A stretch of DNA of 64,000 bases from an uncultured Rhizobiaceae bacterium (lineage in GTDB: Bacteria; Pseudomonadota; Alphaproteobacteria; Rhizobiales; Rhizobiaceae): the NCBI GenBank assembly GCA_947259295.1, contig CAMYMG010000099.1:36991-100990 (forward strand), written 5' to 3'. This document shows positions 9,535 through 19,949 of this stretch, one piece after another. The first letter of the stretch is position 1; each line of letters begins with the position of its first letter. Below the pieces are notes generated by a model. The model saw nothing but the letters and a program-made list of their open reading frames with translations. It was not told the origin of the DNA and ran no database searches. The position numbers and the translations under genes are program-made.

Positions 9535-10151
9535 TGTTTACGGGAATTGTCACCGATATCGGAAAGGTCGCATCGGCAACGCCGCTGCCGGAAGGCGTGC
9601 GGCTGCGCGTCGAGACCGCTTACGACCCGCAGACCGTCGCCGTCGGCGCCTCGATCTCCTGTGCAGGTGTCTGCCTGACCGTCACCGGACTGCCCGAGGA
9701 CGGCGCCAACGCGCGCTGGTTCGAGGTGGAGGCGTGGGAAGAAGCTTTGCGGCTGACCACGGCGTCCGGCTGGCAGCAGGGCACCCGCCTCAACCTCGAA
9801 CGGGCGCTTAAGATCGGCGACGAACTTGGCGGCCACATCGTTGCCGGCCATGTCGATGGCAAGGCGATGATCGTCGCCCGCACGGACGAGGGCGATGCCG
9901 TCCGCTTCACGCTCGAAGCGCCGTCCGAATTGGCAAGGTTCATCGCGCCCAAGGGATCCGTCGCGCTCGACGGCACGTCGCTGACGGTGAACGGCGTCGA
10001 GGGAAAGCGCTTCGACGTACTCCTGATCCACCATTCGCTGACCGTCACGACCTGGGGCGACAGGAAGGTCGGCGACGAGGTGAACCTGGAGGTAGACACC
10101 ATGGCGCGTTACGCGGCACGGCTGGTCGAGGCGGCAGGGCAGGGTCTCTGA
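9534..10151 (+). CDS. ribE: Riboflavin synthase, alpha subunit
   Basis: A 205-residue enzyme that dismutates two 6,7-dimethyl-8-ribityllumazine molecules to riboflavin. It begins with the invariant MFTGIV, which fixes the start at 9534, overlapping the ribD stop by one base. Two homologous lumazine-binding barrels are visible: the first with SISCAGVCLTV and GGHIVAGHVDG, the second with SVALDGTSLTVNGV. The gene is also called ribC in some genomes. Confidence 0.96.
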   Translation: MFTGIVTDIGKVASATPLPEGVRLRVETAYDPQTVAVGASISCAGVCLTVTGLPEDGANARWFEVEAWEEALRLTTASGWQQGTRLNLERALKIGDELGGHIVAGHVDGKAMIVARTDEGDAVRFTLEAPSELARFIAPKGSVALDGTSLTVNGVEGKRFDVLLIHHSLTVTTWGDRKVGDEVNLEVDTMARYAARLVEAAGQGL

Positions 10152-10237
10152 TCCTGCCTCGGACGGTCGGGTCGCCAATCAAGCGCTTGCGGTGAAACGC
10201 GGTTCGGCCTAAGTGACCCGCTTCTCCGGAGACTTTC

Positions 10238-10726
10238 ATGGCCGTCACTTCAGAACACGGAAAAGCTTTCAGCCTGCCCAGCAGGAAAGCGCATATTTTG
10301 ATCATCGAGGCGCGTTTCTACGATGACCTCGCCGACGCGTTGCTCGACGGCGCCAAGTCGGCGCTGGACGCCGCGAAGGCGACCTATGACGTCGTCACCG
10401 TGCCGGGCGCGCTCGAAATCCCGGCCGTGATCTCCTTCGCGCTGGATGGTGCGGCGAACGGCGGTAAAGCCTATGACGGCTTCGTCGCCTTGGGCACGGT
10501 GATCCGCGGCGACACCTATCACTTCGACATCGTCGCCAACGAGTCCTCGCGCGCCCTCATGGACCTGTCGGTCAATGAATCGGTGGCGATAGGCAACGGC
10601 ATCCTGACCACCGAAAACGATGAGCAGGCCTGGACACGGGCTCGCCGCACCGATGGCGACAAGGGCGGTTTCGCAGCGCGCGCTGCGCTCACCATGATCG
10701 CCTTGCGCGAAAAGCTCGGGGCGTGA
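10238..10726 (+). CDS. ribH: 6,7-dimethyl-8-ribityllumazine synthase
   Basis: A 162-residue enzyme making lumazine for riboflavin synthase. Signature segments are visible: [23 protein letters not shown], and [14 protein letters not shown] with the catalytic histidine. A NESV and GNGILT segment follows. It lies 86 bases after ribE and four bases before nusB, matching the common rib-nusB arrangement. Confidence 0.96.
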   Translation: MAVTSEHGKAFSLPSRKAHILIIEARFYDDLADALLDGAKSALDAAKATYDVVTVPGALEIPAVISFALDGAANGGKAYDGFVALGTVIRGDTYHFDIVANESSRALMDLSVNESVAIGNGILTTENDEQAWTRARRTDGDKGGFAARAALTMIALREKLGA

Positions 10727-10730
10727 GCCG

Positions 10731-11225
10731 GTGACACAGCCAGACAACGAGCCTGTCGCGCGCCAGGCCAACAAACGCGGCGCCGCGCGGCTGGCAGCGG
10801 TGCAAGCACTCTACCAGATGGATGTGGTCGGAACCGGCGTGCTCGAGACGGCTGCAGAGTACGAGGCCTTCCGGCTCGGCAAGGAAGTCGACGGCGCGCA
10901 GTACCGCGAGGCCGACGCGCAATGGTTCCGCGCCATCTTGGCCGGCGTGGTCGAAAACCAGAAGGCGCTCGACCCGGAAATCCGCCAAGCCCTCGCCGAA
11001 GACTGGCCTCTGTCGCGTCTCGATTCGACGTTGCGCGCCATTCTGAGGGCAGGCGTCTTCGAACTGATGAAGCGCGGCGACGTGCCGGTTGCCGTCATTG
11101 TCTCGGAATATGTCGACATCGCCAAGGCCTTCTACACCGAAGACGAGCCCAAGATCGTAAACGCCGTGCTCGACCGCGTCTCGAGGCGCGTGCGGGGAGA
11201 AGGGCGCGGCCGGGACGTCCAATGA
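10731..11225 (+). CDS. nusB: Transcription antitermination factor NusB
   Basis: A 164-residue RNA-binding protein that joins the antitermination complex on rRNA operons. It starts with GTG at 10731. The NusB fold is recognisable from [17 protein letters not shown] (residues about 17-33), the central [20 protein letters not shown] and the C-terminal [25 protein letters not shown]. The stop overlaps the next gene's ATG (ATGA), so the transporter is coupled to it. Confidence 0.95.
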   Translation: MTQPDNEPVARQANKRGAARLAAVQALYQMDVVGTGVLETAAEYEAFRLGKEVDGAQYREADAQWFRAILAGVVENQKALDPEIRQALAEDWPLSRLDSTLRAILRAGVFELMKRGDVPVAVIVSEYVDIAKAFYTEDEPKIVNAVLDRVSRRVRGEGRGRDVQ

Positions 11226-12445
11226 CGGTTCGCACCGCGGCCGAGCGCGAAGCAAGGCGCACGGCGCTGATCCTCGCGGCCTCGCAGGCCGTCGTTGGAT
11301 CGGCAGCACCGATCTCGATATCGCTGGGCGCACTGGCGGGCGTCTATCTTCTGGGCGATGACAAGTCTCTCGCAACTGCACCGGTCACCGGCTTCAATGT
11401 CGGCGTGGCGCTGGGCGCCATTCCGGCTGCCGCGATGATCCGCAGCCTTGGCCAGCGTTATGGCTTCATGACCGGCACGCTCGTTACCGCCATAGGCGGG
11501 CTCATCGCGACGGCCGCGCTCTATCTCGGAAGTTTCTGGCTCTTTGCGACCGGCCTGATGGTGATCGGCCTGGGTGGCGCCTTCGTGCAGCAGTTCCGCT
11601 TCGCCGCCGCCGACAATGCGCCGGCCCAGTTCAAGGCGAAGGCGATCTCCTTCGTGCTCGCCGGCGGCGTCTTCACGGCGATCATCGGCCCGCAGACGGT
11701 TATCTTTACGCGAGAACTTCTGGCGCCCGTGATGTTTGCCGGCGCCTTTGCCGCGATCCTTGTCCTGGCTGCGATCGGCGCAGTCCTGATCTCGATGCTC
11801 AGGCTGCCCGCCAAGCGCCTGACGACGGTCGGCCATGTCGATCTGCCGGCCCGGCCACTGCGCGAGATTGCGACGCAGCCGCAATTCGCTGTCGGCTTGT
11901 TGTGCGCGGTCGGCTCCTACGCGCTCATGAGCTTCGTCATGACAGGGGCGCCTCTCGCTATGGTCGGCTGTGGCTTTTCGCCGGACGATGCCACGTTGGG
12001 CATCTCCTGGCATGTCATGGCGATGTTTGCGCCGAGCTTCTTCACCGGCGCGTTGATCACGCGCTTCGGCAAGGAGAAGATCGTCGCCGCCGGCCTGCTG
12101 CTCTTGATCGGCTGTGGTCTCGTCGCTCTGTCCGGGATCGAGCTGTGGCATTTCTGGACGGCGCTGATCCTGCTCGGGCTCGGCTGGAACTTCGGCTTCA
12201 TCGGCGCCACCGCCATGGTCGCGGATACCTACCGCGAGTCTGAGAAAGGCAAGGTGCAAGGCCTGCACGACTTCGTGCTCTTCGGATCGGTCGCCTGCGG
12301 CTCGTTGGCGTCGGGCATCGTCTACAACAACGCCGGCTGGGACATGCTGAACTGGGTAATCTTCCCTGTAACCGGGATCTGTCTTGTGGCGCTGGCTCTT
12401 TATGCTCTCTGGCGCAGTCGCAGACTGCTGACAGCCATGCCGTAA
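11222..12445 (+). CDS. Major facilitator superfamily transporter
   Basis: A 407-residue inner-membrane protein with about twelve hydrophobic helices. The start is the ATG at 11222 inside ATGA, overlapping nusB. The N-terminal half has the MFS motif region [13 protein letters not shown] between helices 2 and 3, and [18 protein letters not shown] around helix 5. The substrate is unknown. Position at the end of the rib-nusB operon may be incidental; a link to flavin export would be speculation. Confidence 0.88.
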   Translation: MTVRTAAEREARRTALILAASQAVVGSAAPISISLGALAGVYLLGDDKSLATAPVTGFNVGVALGAIPAAAMIRSLGQRYGFMTGTLVTAIGGLIATAALYLGSFWLFATGLMVIGLGGAFVQQFRFAAADNAPAQFKAKAISFVLAGGVFTAIIGPQTVIFTRELLAPVMFAGAFAAILVLAAIGAVLISMLRLPAKRLTTVGHVDLPARPLREIATQPQFAVGLLCAVGSYALMSFVMTGAPLAMVGCGFSPDDATLGISWHVMAMFAPSFFTGALITRFGKEKIVAAGLLLLIGCGLVALSGIELWHFWTALILLGLGWNFGFIGATAMVADTYRESEKGKVQGLHDFVLFGSVACGSLASGIVYNNAGWDMLNWVIFPVTGICLVALALYALWRSRRLLTAMP

Positions 12446-12484
12446 TCCGGGCGTCGGCTTGCCGCCGCCGGGAGCCATTCGATG

Positions 12485-12496
12485 CTAATCGATTAG
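12485..12496. promoter_or_regulatory. Perfect 12-bp palindrome upstream of hppA
   Basis: CTAATCGATTAG is a perfect palindrome lying 40 bases past the MFS stop and 32 bases upstream of a candidate hppA promoter. Its size and symmetry are those of a dimeric repressor site, but no regulator can be assigned. Confidence 0.3.
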
Positions 12497-12527
12497 GCCG
12501 AAAACCGGGCAGAACTTCAACAATATC

Positions 12528-12557
12528 TTGACGTTCAGCAGACTGTTTCGCATAAGC
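12528..12557 (+). promoter_or_regulatory. Candidate sigma-70 promoter of hppA
   Basis: TTGACG at 12528-12533, then 17-18 bases, then CATAAGC. The position, about 100 bases upstream of the hppA ATG, is reasonable. It was read by eye only. Confidence 0.4.
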
Positions 12558-12652
12558 CGCTCCGATAGATCGGATCACGGCCCCCAGGCTGCCGGTCTCA
12601 ATCCAACGGCCCGGGGAGGGGTTCTTTCGGGCAAAATCAGGGAAGAACTGGC

Positions 12653-14794
12653 ATGACCATGCTTTACGTCGTCATTGCCTGCGGCTTGCTTTCAATCCTG
12701 TACGCCATCTGGGCGACGCAGTCGGTCCTCGCGGCCGACCAGGGTAATGCACGCATGCAGGAAATTTCAGCCGCTATCCGCGAGGGAGCGCAGGCCTATC
12801 TTGCGCGACAGTACACCACCATCGCGATCGTCGGCGTGGTCGTGCTGCTCCTCGCCTGGTGGCTCCTTTCCATCACCGCCGCGATCGGCTTTCTGATCGG
12901 CGCAGTGCTGTCCGGCGTTGCCGGCTTCATCGGCATGCATGTCTCGGTCCGCGCCAACGTGCGCACCGCCCAGGCGGCATCCAACAGCCTGGCCGCCGGC
13001 CTCGACATCGCCTTCAAGTCGGGCGCCATCACCGGCATGCTGGTGGCTGGTCTCGCCTTGCTCGGCGTTGCCGTCTACTACATGGTCCTGATCGGCCCGA
13101 TGGGCCTGGCGCCGGATGACCGCACCGTCATCGATGCGCTCGTGTCGCTCGGCTTCGGCGCTTCGCTGATCTCCATCTTCGCGCGTCTCGGCGGCGGCAT
13201 CTTCACCAAGGGCGCCGATGTCGGCGGCGATCTGGTCGGCAAGGTCGAAGCCGGAATTCCCGAAGACGACCCGCGCAACCCGGCAACCATCGCCGATAAT
13301 GTCGGCGACAATGTCGGCGACTGCGCCGGCATGGCGGCCGACCTGTTCGAGACCTATGCGGTGACCGTCGTCGCCACCATGGTTCTCGGCGCCATCTTCT
13401 TCGGCGGCACAGCCATCCTCGGCTCCGTGATGCTCTACCCGCTCGCCATCTGCGGCGCCTGCATCATCACCTCGATCATCGGCACCTTCTTCGTCAAGCT
13501 TGGCTCCAACGGCTCGATCATGGGCGCGCTCTACAAGGGCCTCATCGTCACCGGCCTGCTGTCGGTCGTCGGCCTGGGCGGCGCAACCTCGCTGACCGTC
13601 GGCTGGGACGAGATCGGCACCGGCGGCGGCGTCGCCATCACCGGCACCAACCTCTTCATCTGCGGCCTCATCGGCCTGCTCGTGACCGGCCTGATCGTGG
13701 TCATCACCGAGTACTACACCGGCACCAACAAGCGCCCGGTCAACTCGATTGCCCAAGCTTCCGTGACCGGCCACGGCACCAATGTCATCCAGGGCCTGGC
13801 TGTCTCGCTGGAATCTACCGCCATGCCTGCGATCGTCATCTGCGGCGGCATCATCTCGACCTATCAGCTCGCTGGCCTGTTCGGCACGGCAATCGCCGTG
13901 ACGACCATGCTGGGTCTTGCCGGCATGATCGTCGCGCTCGACGCCTTCGGTCCGGTCACCGACAATGCCGGTGGCATTGCCGAAATGGCCGGCCTCCCGA
14001 AGGAAGTGCGTCAGTCGACCGACGCGCTCGACGCGGTCGGCAATACCACCAAGGCCGTCACCAAGGGCTACGCCATCGGTTCGGCAGGCCTCGGCGCACT
14101 GGTGCTGTTCGCCGCCTATTCGAACGACCTGAAGTTCTTCGCTGCGAACGGGGACAAATATCCCTACTTCCAGGGCATGGGTGAGGTCTCGTTCGACCTG
14201 TCCAACCCCTATGTCGTCGCCGGCCTGATCTTCGGCGGCCTCATCCCCTACCTGTTCGGCGGCATCGCGATGACGGCCGTCGGCCGCGCCGCGGGCTCGA
14301 TCGTCGAGGAAGTGCGCAAGCAGTTCCGCGAGGACCCAGGCATCATGGCCGGCACGTCTAAGCCCAACTATGCACGGGCCGTCGACATCCTGACCAAGGC
14401 GGCGATCAAGGAAATGATCATCCCGTCGCTGCTGCCCGTGCTGGCGCCGCTGTTCGTCTATTTCGGCGTGCTGCTGATCTCCGGCTCCAGGGCGTCTGCC
14501 TTCGCCGCACTCGGCGCCTCGCTGCTCGGCGTCATCGTCAACGGCCTCTTCGTGGCCATCTCGATGACCTCCGGCGGCGGCGCCTGGGACAATGCCAAGA
14601 AGTCGTTCGAGGATGGCTTCACCGACAAGGACGGCGTCAAGCACCTCAAGGGCTCCGAGGCGCACAAGGCCTCGGTGACCGGCGACACGGTCGGCGATCC
14701 CTACAAGGACACCGCCGGTCCGGCCGTCAATCCGGCCATTAAGATCACCAACATCGTGGCGCTCCTGCTCCTGGCTGTGCTCGCGCACGGATAA
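12653..14794 (+). CDS. hppA: K+-independent H+-translocating membrane pyrophosphatase
   Basis: A 713-residue integral membrane pump coupling pyrophosphate hydrolysis to proton export. The pyrophosphate-binding signature [20 protein letters not shown] is present (around residue 190), followed by [20 protein letters not shown] lysine in [16 protein letters not shown], in place of the alanine of K+-dependent enzymes, marks the K+-independent class. A second acidic cluster occurs near the C-terminus ([18 protein letters not shown]). Length and about 15-16 helices match the family. It is a single-gene unit with its own promoter region and terminator. Confidence 0.97.
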   Translation: MTMLYVVIACGLLSILYAIWATQSVLAADQGNARMQEISAAIREGAQAYLARQYTTIAIVGVVVLLLAWWLLSITAAIGFLIGAVLSGVAGFIGMHVSVRANVRTAQAASNSLAAGLDIAFKSGAITGMLVAGLALLGVAVYYMVLIGPMGLAPDDRTVIDALVSLGFGASLISIFARLGGGIFTKGADVGGDLVGKVEAGIPEDDPRNPATIADNVGDNVGDCAGMAADLFETYAVTVVATMVLGAIFFGGTAILGSVMLYPLAICGACIITSIIGTFFVKLGSNGSIMGALYKGLIVTGLLSVVGLGGATSLTVGWDEIGTGGGVAITGTNLFICGLIGLLVTGLIVVITEYYTGTNKRPVNSIAQASVTGHGTNVIQGLAVSLESTAMPAIVICGGIISTYQLAGLFGTAIAVTTMLGLAGMIVALDAFGPVTDNAGGIAEMAGLPKEVRQSTDALDAVGNTTKAVTKGYAIGSAGLGALVLFAAYSNDLKFFAANGDKYPYFQGMGEVSFDLSNPYVVAGLIFGGLIPYLFGGIAMTAVGRAAGSIVEEVRKQFREDPGIMAGTSKPNYARAVDILTKAAIKEMIIPSLLPVLAPLFVYFGVLLISGSRASAFAALGASLLGVIVNGLFVAISMTSGGGAWDNAKKSFEDGFTDKDGVKHLKGSEAHKASVTGDTVGDPYKDTAGPAVNPAIKITNIVALLLLAVLAHG

Positions 14795-14812
14795 GCGAGG
14801 ACAGACAAAAAG

Positions 14813-14852
14813 AAGCCCGCGGGACGCAAATCCCGCGGGCTTTTTCTTTTTA
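14813..14852 (+). terminator. Rho-independent terminator after hppA
   Basis: Perfect 12-bp stem AAGCCCGCGGGA/TCCCGCGGGCTT with a 6-base loop and a long T-rich tail. An A-rich stretch on the other side means it may also stop bamE transcripts arriving from the opposite strand. Confidence 0.95.
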
Positions 14853-14895
14853 CGATAGTTGCCTGCCCCGAGGAGACAGGTTCGCGGCGCGAGGC

Positions 14896-15420
14896 CTAGT
14901 TCCCGCCGCCCAACAGCCTGCCGGCCGAAGCCTGGCCGATATTGCCGATGCCCGAGAGCATCTGGCCGAGGAAGTTCTGGTCCTTGCCGCCGGTCGGCGT
15001 GGTGCGGGAGATGAAGTCGAACACCTTGCCGTCCTGCAGACCGTAGTTGGCGATGTTTTCGACGCGTCCCTCGCTGTTGAAGTAGACGGCGAGCACACGC
15101 TGGTCGACGATCTTCGGGTTCATGAAGGCGACCGGACGGCGGCGCGTCTGCGATACGTAGTAGAAGACCTCGTTGTCGAAGGTCGCCGTGGTCGACGGGG
15201 TGCCGAGCGCCAGGATCACCTGCTCGCGGCTCGAACCGACCGGCACGAGTTCGATGGCCTGCGGATCGATGACATATCCCTGGGTGATCGTTTCGCCGGG
15301 CTTGATGCCGGCGAACGTCTTGGAGGTGTTGCAGCCCGACAGGGCGACAGCGGCCACGAGCAGCGACACGGCGCCAGCAGATCTTGGCAGTGACTGGGTC
15401 TTGAATTTCGACGCTGGCAA
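14896..15420 (-). CDS. bamE: Outer-membrane assembly lipoprotein BamE/OmlA
   Basis: A 174-residue lipoprotein of the beta-barrel assembly machinery. The signal peptide ends in a lipobox ALSGC with the lipidated Cys at residue 30. The SmpA/OmlA core follows: ITQGYVIDPQAIELVPVGSS, then REQVILALGTPSTTATFDNEVFYYVS and LAVYFNSEGRVENIANYGL. It diverges from the cytochrome bc1 chaperone gene with a 125-base spacer that should hold both promoters. Confidence 0.92.
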   Translation of the reverse strand: MPASKFKTQSLPRSAGAVSLLVAAVALSGCNTSKTFAGIKPGETITQGYVIDPQAIELVPVGSSREQVILALGTPSTTATFDNEVFYYVSQTRRRPVAFMNPKIVDQRVLAVYFNSEGRVENIANYGLQDGKVFDFISRTTPTGGKDQNFLGQMLSGIGNIGQASAGRLLGGGN

Positions 15421-15545
15421 CTACAACTCCATCAATTCTGCATTCGGTTCAAAAACTTGCACCGTGCGGCAGAACGGGTAAACCAGCTTGCACATCGATG
15501 CAACAAGGCCGCGAGACGAAACGGATCGCCGGGAGACCACGCTAC

Positions 15546-16100
15546 ATGTTCCAGCGACTGTTCGGTCACGCACGCAGAGCGAACCGCGAAATCACCGATG
15601 CGCTTTACGGATCAATCGTGGCGGCCGCGCGGCAGGAACCCCTTTATTCTGCGTGGAACGTTCCGGACACGCCGCTTGGCCGTTTCGAGATGCTGTCGCT
15701 GCACATGTTCCTTGTCCAGCATCGCCTGCGCGGAGAGACGGGTGTGGCGCGGGAACTGGCGCAGATCCTGATCGAAACCTTCTTCACCGATGTCGATCAC
15801 TCGTTGCGCGAACTCGGCGTCGGCGACCAGGGTGTCCCCAAGCGCATGAAGAAGCTAGCACGGATGTTTTACGGCCGTACGGCTTCCTATGACGACGCGC
15901 TCGACCGTCGCGACGAGGCGGCTCTGGTGGATGCACTGAAGCGCAACATTCGCCCTGATGAGGCTGGATGGCCCGAAGCAGATCAGCTTGCGGCCTATGT
16001 TTTTGCCGCGGGAGCCTCGCTGTCGGAGCAGGGGTCGGAGGCAATCTGCGCCGGCGTACTCACTTTTCCGGTGGCAGGATTGGGAAAGGAAGGGAAATGA
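15546..16100 (+). CDS. Ubiquinol-cytochrome c chaperone family protein
   Basis: A 184-residue protein of the Cbp3/UQCC1-type family implicated in cytochrome bc1 assembly. The ATG at 15546 was chosen because homologues begin shortly before the first core helix. The core reads AWNVPDTPLGRFEMLSLHMFLV, then ETFFTDVDHSLRELGVGD and KRMKKLARMFYGR, the conserved family pattern. The stop overlaps the DUF177 gene (ATGA), the usual rhizobial arrangement. Confidence 0.9.
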   Translation: MFQRLFGHARRANREITDALYGSIVAAARQEPLYSAWNVPDTPLGRFEMLSLHMFLVQHRLRGETGVARELAQILIETFFTDVDHSLRELGVGDQGVPKRMKKLARMFYGRTASYDDALDRRDEAALVDALKRNIRPDEAGWPEADQLAAYVFAAGASLSEQGSEAICAGVLTFPVAGLGKEGK

Positions 16101-16657
16101 CGGAACGCGAACCGACCACGAGCCCCGTCTCCTTTAAGGTACATGTTGCCAGGCTGCCGCAGAAGGGCATGCCGGTCGTGGTGGAGGCCGATGCCGGCCA
16201 GCGCGATGCGCTTGCCGCCGAACACGGGTTGCAGTCGGTGGTCCGCTACCGCGCCGACCTGCTTGTAACGCCATGGCGGCGGAACGGCATCAAGGTTTCC
16301 GGTACGGTCAAGGCGGATGTGATCCAGCAATGTGTGGTATCTCTCGAGCCGATTGAAGCGTCGGTGTCCGAGGCGGTCGAAGGCCTGTACCTGCCCGAAG
16401 GCTCCAAGCTCGGCAGGCAGGGCTTTGAGACCGGCGGCGAGATCCTGCTCGATGCCGAGGGCCCCGATTCTCCAGAGCTCTTTTCGGGCGATACTGTCGA
16501 CGTCGGCGCGCTGGCGGAGGAATTTTTCGGGCTGGCGCTCGATCCGTATCCCCGCAAATCGGGCGCCGTCGCCGCCGCTGCAAGGGAAATCCCGTCCGCT
16601 GCGGAACCGGATGGACCGCTGCAGGAAAAACTGCGCCAGTTGACGCGGAAATCCTGA
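16097..16657 (+). CDS. YceD/DUF177 family protein
   Basis: A 186-residue protein of the YceD (DUF177) family, which in many bacteria is tied to 23S rRNA and ribosome maturation and often precedes rpmF. Here rpmF is absent and plsX follows directly, as is usual in Alphaproteobacteria. Visible family features are VKADVIQQCVVSLEPIEASVSE, with the conserved Cys, and the C-terminal DTVDVGALAEEFFGLALDPYPRK. It overlaps the upstream chaperone stop by four bases. Confidence 0.9.
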   Translation: MTEREPTTSPVSFKVHVARLPQKGMPVVVEADAGQRDALAAEHGLQSVVRYRADLLVTPWRRNGIKVSGTVKADVIQQCVVSLEPIEASVSEAVEGLYLPEGSKLGRQGFETGGEILLDAEGPDSPELFSGDTVDVGALAEEFFGLALDPYPRKSGAVAAAAREIPSAAEPDGPLQEKLRQLTRKS

Positions 16658-16763
16658 ATTGTCGCCCGATTGCTAGAAATCGCGGTTGTGCGGCGGGCCA
16701 AAACCGCTATTTTCGCCTCCAACCTGCCAAGCCGCACCGCGGCCGAGATCGAGACGTGGCCGA

Positions 16764-17828
16764 GTGATCAGAATATCCATTGACGCTATGGGCGGCGATC
16801 GCGGACCTTCCGTGATCATACCCGGCCTCATGAAAGTGGTGACGCGGCGCAACGACGTGCGGTTTCTCATCTACGGCCGTGTCGACGAAGTCCGCCCCAT
16901 CCTCGAAAAATATCCCAAGGTCGCCGCAGTCAGCGAGTTGATCCACTGCGAGATCGCCGTGCGCATGGACGACAAGCCAAGCCAGGCCCTGCGCCACGGC
17001 CGCTGGAAGTCCTCGATGTGGAAGGCCATCGAGGCGGTCAAGGCCGGACAGGCCGACGCCTGCGTGTCGGCCGGCAATACCGGCGCGCTGATGGCCATGT
17101 CGCGGTTCTGCCTGCGCACCATGGCCACCATAGACCGTCCGGCCATCGCCGCCATCTGGCCGACCATGCGCGGCGAAAGCGTTGTGCTCGACGTTGGCGC
17201 GACTATCGGCGCCGACGCGCATCAGCTGATCGACTTTGCCATTCTCGGCGCCGCCATGTCGCGCGCCCTGTTCGACATCGACCGGCCGACGGTTGGTCTC
17301 CTCAACATCGGCGTCGAGGAGGTCAAGGGTCAGGAGGAGGTCAAGGAAGCCGGGCAACTGCTTCGCGAAGCTGGCCTGATGTCGATGAGCTACCACGGTT
17401 TCGTCGAGGGCGACGACCTTGGCAAGGGCACGGTTGACGTGGTCGTGACCGAGGGGTTCGCGGGCAATATCGCGCTGAAGACGGCCGAAGGCACCGCCCG
17501 GCAGATCGGCTCCTATCTGCGCGCCGCGATGAACCGCACCCTGATGGCCCGGATCGGCTACATCTTCGCCAAGGGCGCCTTCGACCGGCTGCGCGAGAAG
17601 ATGGACGTGCGCAAGGCCAATGGCGGCGTGTTCCTGGGCCTGAACGGCATTGTCGTGAAAAGCCATGGCGGCACCGACGACGAAGGGTTCGCGGCCGCCG
17701 TGGAACTCGCCTACGACATGATCCGAAACTCCCTGCTTGACCGCATCGAGGCTGACCTCGACCTGTTCCACGCGCGTCATCCGAGGAAGCTTACGGCGGA
17801 TGCCGCCGCAGACGACGACAAGGAATAG
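16764..17828 (+). CDS. plsX: Phosphate acyltransferase PlsX
   Basis: A 354-residue cytosolic enzyme that converts acyl-ACP to acyl-phosphate for phospholipid synthesis. The GTG at 16764 was chosen because it places the invariant N-terminus [14 protein letters not shown] at residues 2-15. Other landmarks are [15 protein letters not shown], the central [17 protein letters not shown] and the C-terminal [18 protein letters not shown]. The open frame extends upstream, but those residues do not look like PlsX. It is four bases from fabH. Confidence 0.94.
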   Translation: MIRISIDAMGGDRGPSVIIPGLMKVVTRRNDVRFLIYGRVDEVRPILEKYPKVAAVSELIHCEIAVRMDDKPSQALRHGRWKSSMWKAIEAVKAGQADACVSAGNTGALMAMSRFCLRTMATIDRPAIAAIWPTMRGESVVLDVGATIGADAHQLIDFAILGAAMSRALFDIDRPTVGLLNIGVEEVKGQEEVKEAGQLLREAGLMSMSYHGFVEGDDLGKGTVDVVVTEGFAGNIALKTAEGTARQIGSYLRAAMNRTLMARIGYIFAKGAFDRLREKMDVRKANGGVFLGLNGIVVKSHGGTDDEGFAAAVELAYDMIRNSLLDRIEADLDLFHARHPRKLTADAAADDDKE

Positions 17829-17832
17829 CCCG

Positions 17833-18804
17833 TTGATCAGATCAGTCGTTCGCGGCATTGGCTCTGCGTTGCCGCGCCGCATCATGAAGAATGCCGAATT
17901 CGAGGGCATGGTCGATACCAGTGACGAATGGATCGTCCAGCGCACCGGCATTCAGCAGCGGCACATTGCGGCCGACGACGAGACGACGGCATCGCTGGGC
18001 GAAAGCGCGGCACGCGCGGCTCTCGCCAGCGCCGGCCTGACGCCCGACGACATCGATCTGATCGTGCTCGCGACGTCGACGCCCGACAACACCTTTCCGG
18101 CGACCGCTGTTAACATCCAGAACCGCCTCGGCATGCAACACGGCTTTGCCTTTGACCTGCAGGCGGTGTGTTCGGGCTTCGTCTATGCCGTCACCACGGC
18201 CGACCTCTACATCAAGGGAGGCCTCGCCAGGCGGGTCCTGGTGATCGGCTCGGAGACGTTTTCTCGCATCCTCGACTGGAGCGACCGTGGAACCTGCGTG
18301 TTGTTCGGCGACGGCGCCGGCGCCCTCGTGCTCGAAGCCGAGGAGAGCCAGGGGGCACTGTCCGACCGTGGCCTGATCGCAGCCAGCCTGCGCTCCGACG
18401 GTGTGCACAAGGAAAAGCTCTATGTCGACGGCGGCCCGTCGACGACCGGAACGGTCGGGCATCTGAGGATGGAAGGCCGCGAAGTCTTCAAGCACGCGGT
18501 CGGCATGATTACCGACGTGATCGAGGAGACCTTCAGGCAGGCAGGCGTTACCGCCGACGACATCGACTGGTTCGTGCCGCATCAGGCCAACAAGCGCATC
18601 ATCGACGCTTCGGCCAAGAAACTCGGCATCGCCGAGGAGAAGGTCGTCACCACGGTGCAACTGCACGGCAACACCTCCGCGGCTTCCGTTCCTCTGGCGC
18701 TGTCGGTGGCCGCGGCGGACGGACGCATCAAGAAGGGCGACCTCGTGCTGCTCGAAGCGATGGGCGGCGGCTTCACCTGGGGGGCCGTACTGCTTCGCTG
18801 GTAG
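17833..18804 (+). CDS. fabH: Beta-ketoacyl-ACP synthase III
   Basis: A 323-residue enzyme that starts fatty-acid synthesis by condensing acetyl-CoA with malonyl-ACP. I chose the TTG at 17833 because it gives the typical start [15 protein letters not shown] just after the plsX stop. The catalytic triad is visible: C113 in [12 protein letters not shown]250 in [11 protein letters not shown] and N280 in LHGNTSAAS. The plsX-fabH-ihfA order is conserved in the order. Confidence 0.95.
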   Translation: MIRSVVRGIGSALPRRIMKNAEFEGMVDTSDEWIVQRTGIQQRHIAADDETTASLGESAARAALASAGLTPDDIDLIVLATSTPDNTFPATAVNIQNRLGMQHGFAFDLQAVCSGFVYAVTTADLYIKGGLARRVLVIGSETFSRILDWSDRGTCVLFGDGAGALVLEAEESQGALSDRGLIAASLRSDGVHKEKLYVDGGPSTTGTVGHLRMEGREVFKHAVGMITDVIEETFRQAGVTADDIDWFVPHQANKRIIDASAKKLGIAEEKVVTTVQLHGNTSAASVPLALSVAAADGRIKKGDLVLLEAMGGGFTWGAVLLRW

Positions 18805-18875
18805 ACAGGTAATAAGCGGCGCATTGTCCGGAAAAACTATTTAATCTCAATCATTAGCGGTCATGACTTGGGTCC

Positions 18876-18904
18876 TTGACCTGATCTTGGCAATTTCCTA
18901 ACGT
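18876..18904 (+). promoter_or_regulatory. Candidate sigma-70 promoter of ihfA
   Basis: TTGACC, a 17-base spacer, and TAACGT, about 50 bases upstream of the preferred ihfA start. This is one of the better-matched hexamer pairs in the window. Confidence 0.45.
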
Positions 18905-18954
18905 CTTGTCGCATCTTTGCTCGAATGAAGTTTCAGGGGTCGTTGGACGCTGGT

Positions 18955-19278
18955 ATGGGGGGAAAGACACTTACGCGCGCCGACCTCGCAGAAGCCGTCT
19001 ACCGGAAGGTCGGCTTGTCGCGCACGGAATCCGCTGCCCTGGTCGAGTCGGTGCTCGACGAGATCTGCGAGGCGATCGTCCGCGGCGAAACCGTCAAGCT
19101 TTCATCCTTTGCCACCTTCCATGTCCGCTCCAAGAACGAGCGCATCGGCCGCAACCCGAAGACGGGGGAAGAGGTGCCGATCCTGCCGCGCCGCGTGATG
19201 ACCTTCAAGGCATCAAACGTTCTGAAGAACCGCATCCTGCGCACGCATCTGAACAGCAAGGCCAAGGCAGCCAAATAG
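18955..19278 (+). CDS. ihfA: Integration host factor alpha subunit
   Basis: A 107-residue DNA-bending protein that pairs with IhfB. The start [22 protein letters not shown] is the conserved rhizobial N-terminus; an in-frame ATG at 18925 would add ten poorly conserved residues. The DNA-binding arm [15 protein letters not shown] carries the intercalating proline and is followed by [13 protein letters not shown]. It has its own likely promoter downstream of fabH. Confidence 0.94.
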   Translation: MGGKTLTRADLAEAVYRKVGLSRTESAALVESVLDEICEAIVRGETVKLSSFATFHVRSKNERIGRNPKTGEEVPILPRRVMTFKASNVLKNRILRTHLNSKAKAAK

Positions 19279-19406
19279 GTCGCCAAGGGCCGGACGCCGG
19301 CTGCTGTTGTGCATAAGCGGCAGCCCGATTAGCTCACGGCTTGAATGTTGGCCGGCAAACCGCTGAAATAAGTGGCGATTCGCTCTTTGCTGCTGAAAGC
19401 CGTGCC

Positions 19407-19949
19407 ATGGACAAGAGCCCCGACGCCTTCCGTACCATCAGTGAAGTGGCCGAAGACCTCGACCTTCCGCAACATGTGCTGAGGTTCTGGGAAACCCGGT
19501 TCACCCAGATCAAGCCGATGAAGCGCGGTGGCGGACGCCGCTACTACCGGCCTCAGGATGTCGAACTGATCAAGGGCATAAGGCACATGCTCTACGACCA
19601 GGGATACACAATCAAGGGCGTCCAGAAACTGCTGCGCGAGAACGGCAACCAGTTCCTCATCGCCGTCGCCAGCGGCGACCTGCAGGCGGTGGAGGCGATT
19701 GCCCAGCGCAAGCAGTCGGAGTCCGCTCAACTGACCGCCGCCGCCCAGCCGCGGCAGGGCGACGACGAGATGCTGGTGGGCGAGGCCAAGGCAAAGCCTT
19801 CCCGCCGCTTCTTCGGGCTGGGCAAGGGCGACGAGGACGGGCCCGTGCAACCGGGCGACGGCAAGCTCTCGCGCGACAACCGCGCGCTGCTGCAGGAGGC
19901 GTTGTTCGACCTGCTCGAATGCAAGCGACTGCTCGATCAGGTCCGCTGA
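19407..19949 (+). CDS. MerR-family transcriptional regulator
   Basis: A 180-residue regulator. The MerR helix-turn-helix and wing are near the N-terminus: [24 protein letters not shown] followed by [29 protein letters not shown]. The remaining half is low-complexity and charged, with no metal-binding cysteines, so it is not a classic mercury or copper sensor. The fabH-ihfA-merR order is widely conserved in Hyphomicrobiales. The stop abuts the convergent ABC transporter gene with no spacer. Confidence 0.88.
   Translation: MDKSPDAFRTISEVAEDLDLPQHVLRFWETRFTQIKPMKRGGGRRYYRPQDVELIKGIRHMLYDQGYTIKGVQKLLRENGNQFLIAVASGDLQAVEAIAQRKQSESAQLTAAAQPRQGDDEMLVGEAKAKPSRRFFGLGKGDEDGPVQPGDGKLSRDNRALLQEALFDLLECKRLLDQVR

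Noticed and set aside
12767..14788. A 673-codon open frame antisense to hppA.
   Set aside because: It is the reverse frame of a highly conserved membrane pump in GC-rich DNA; its translation is charged and repetitive with no family pattern.
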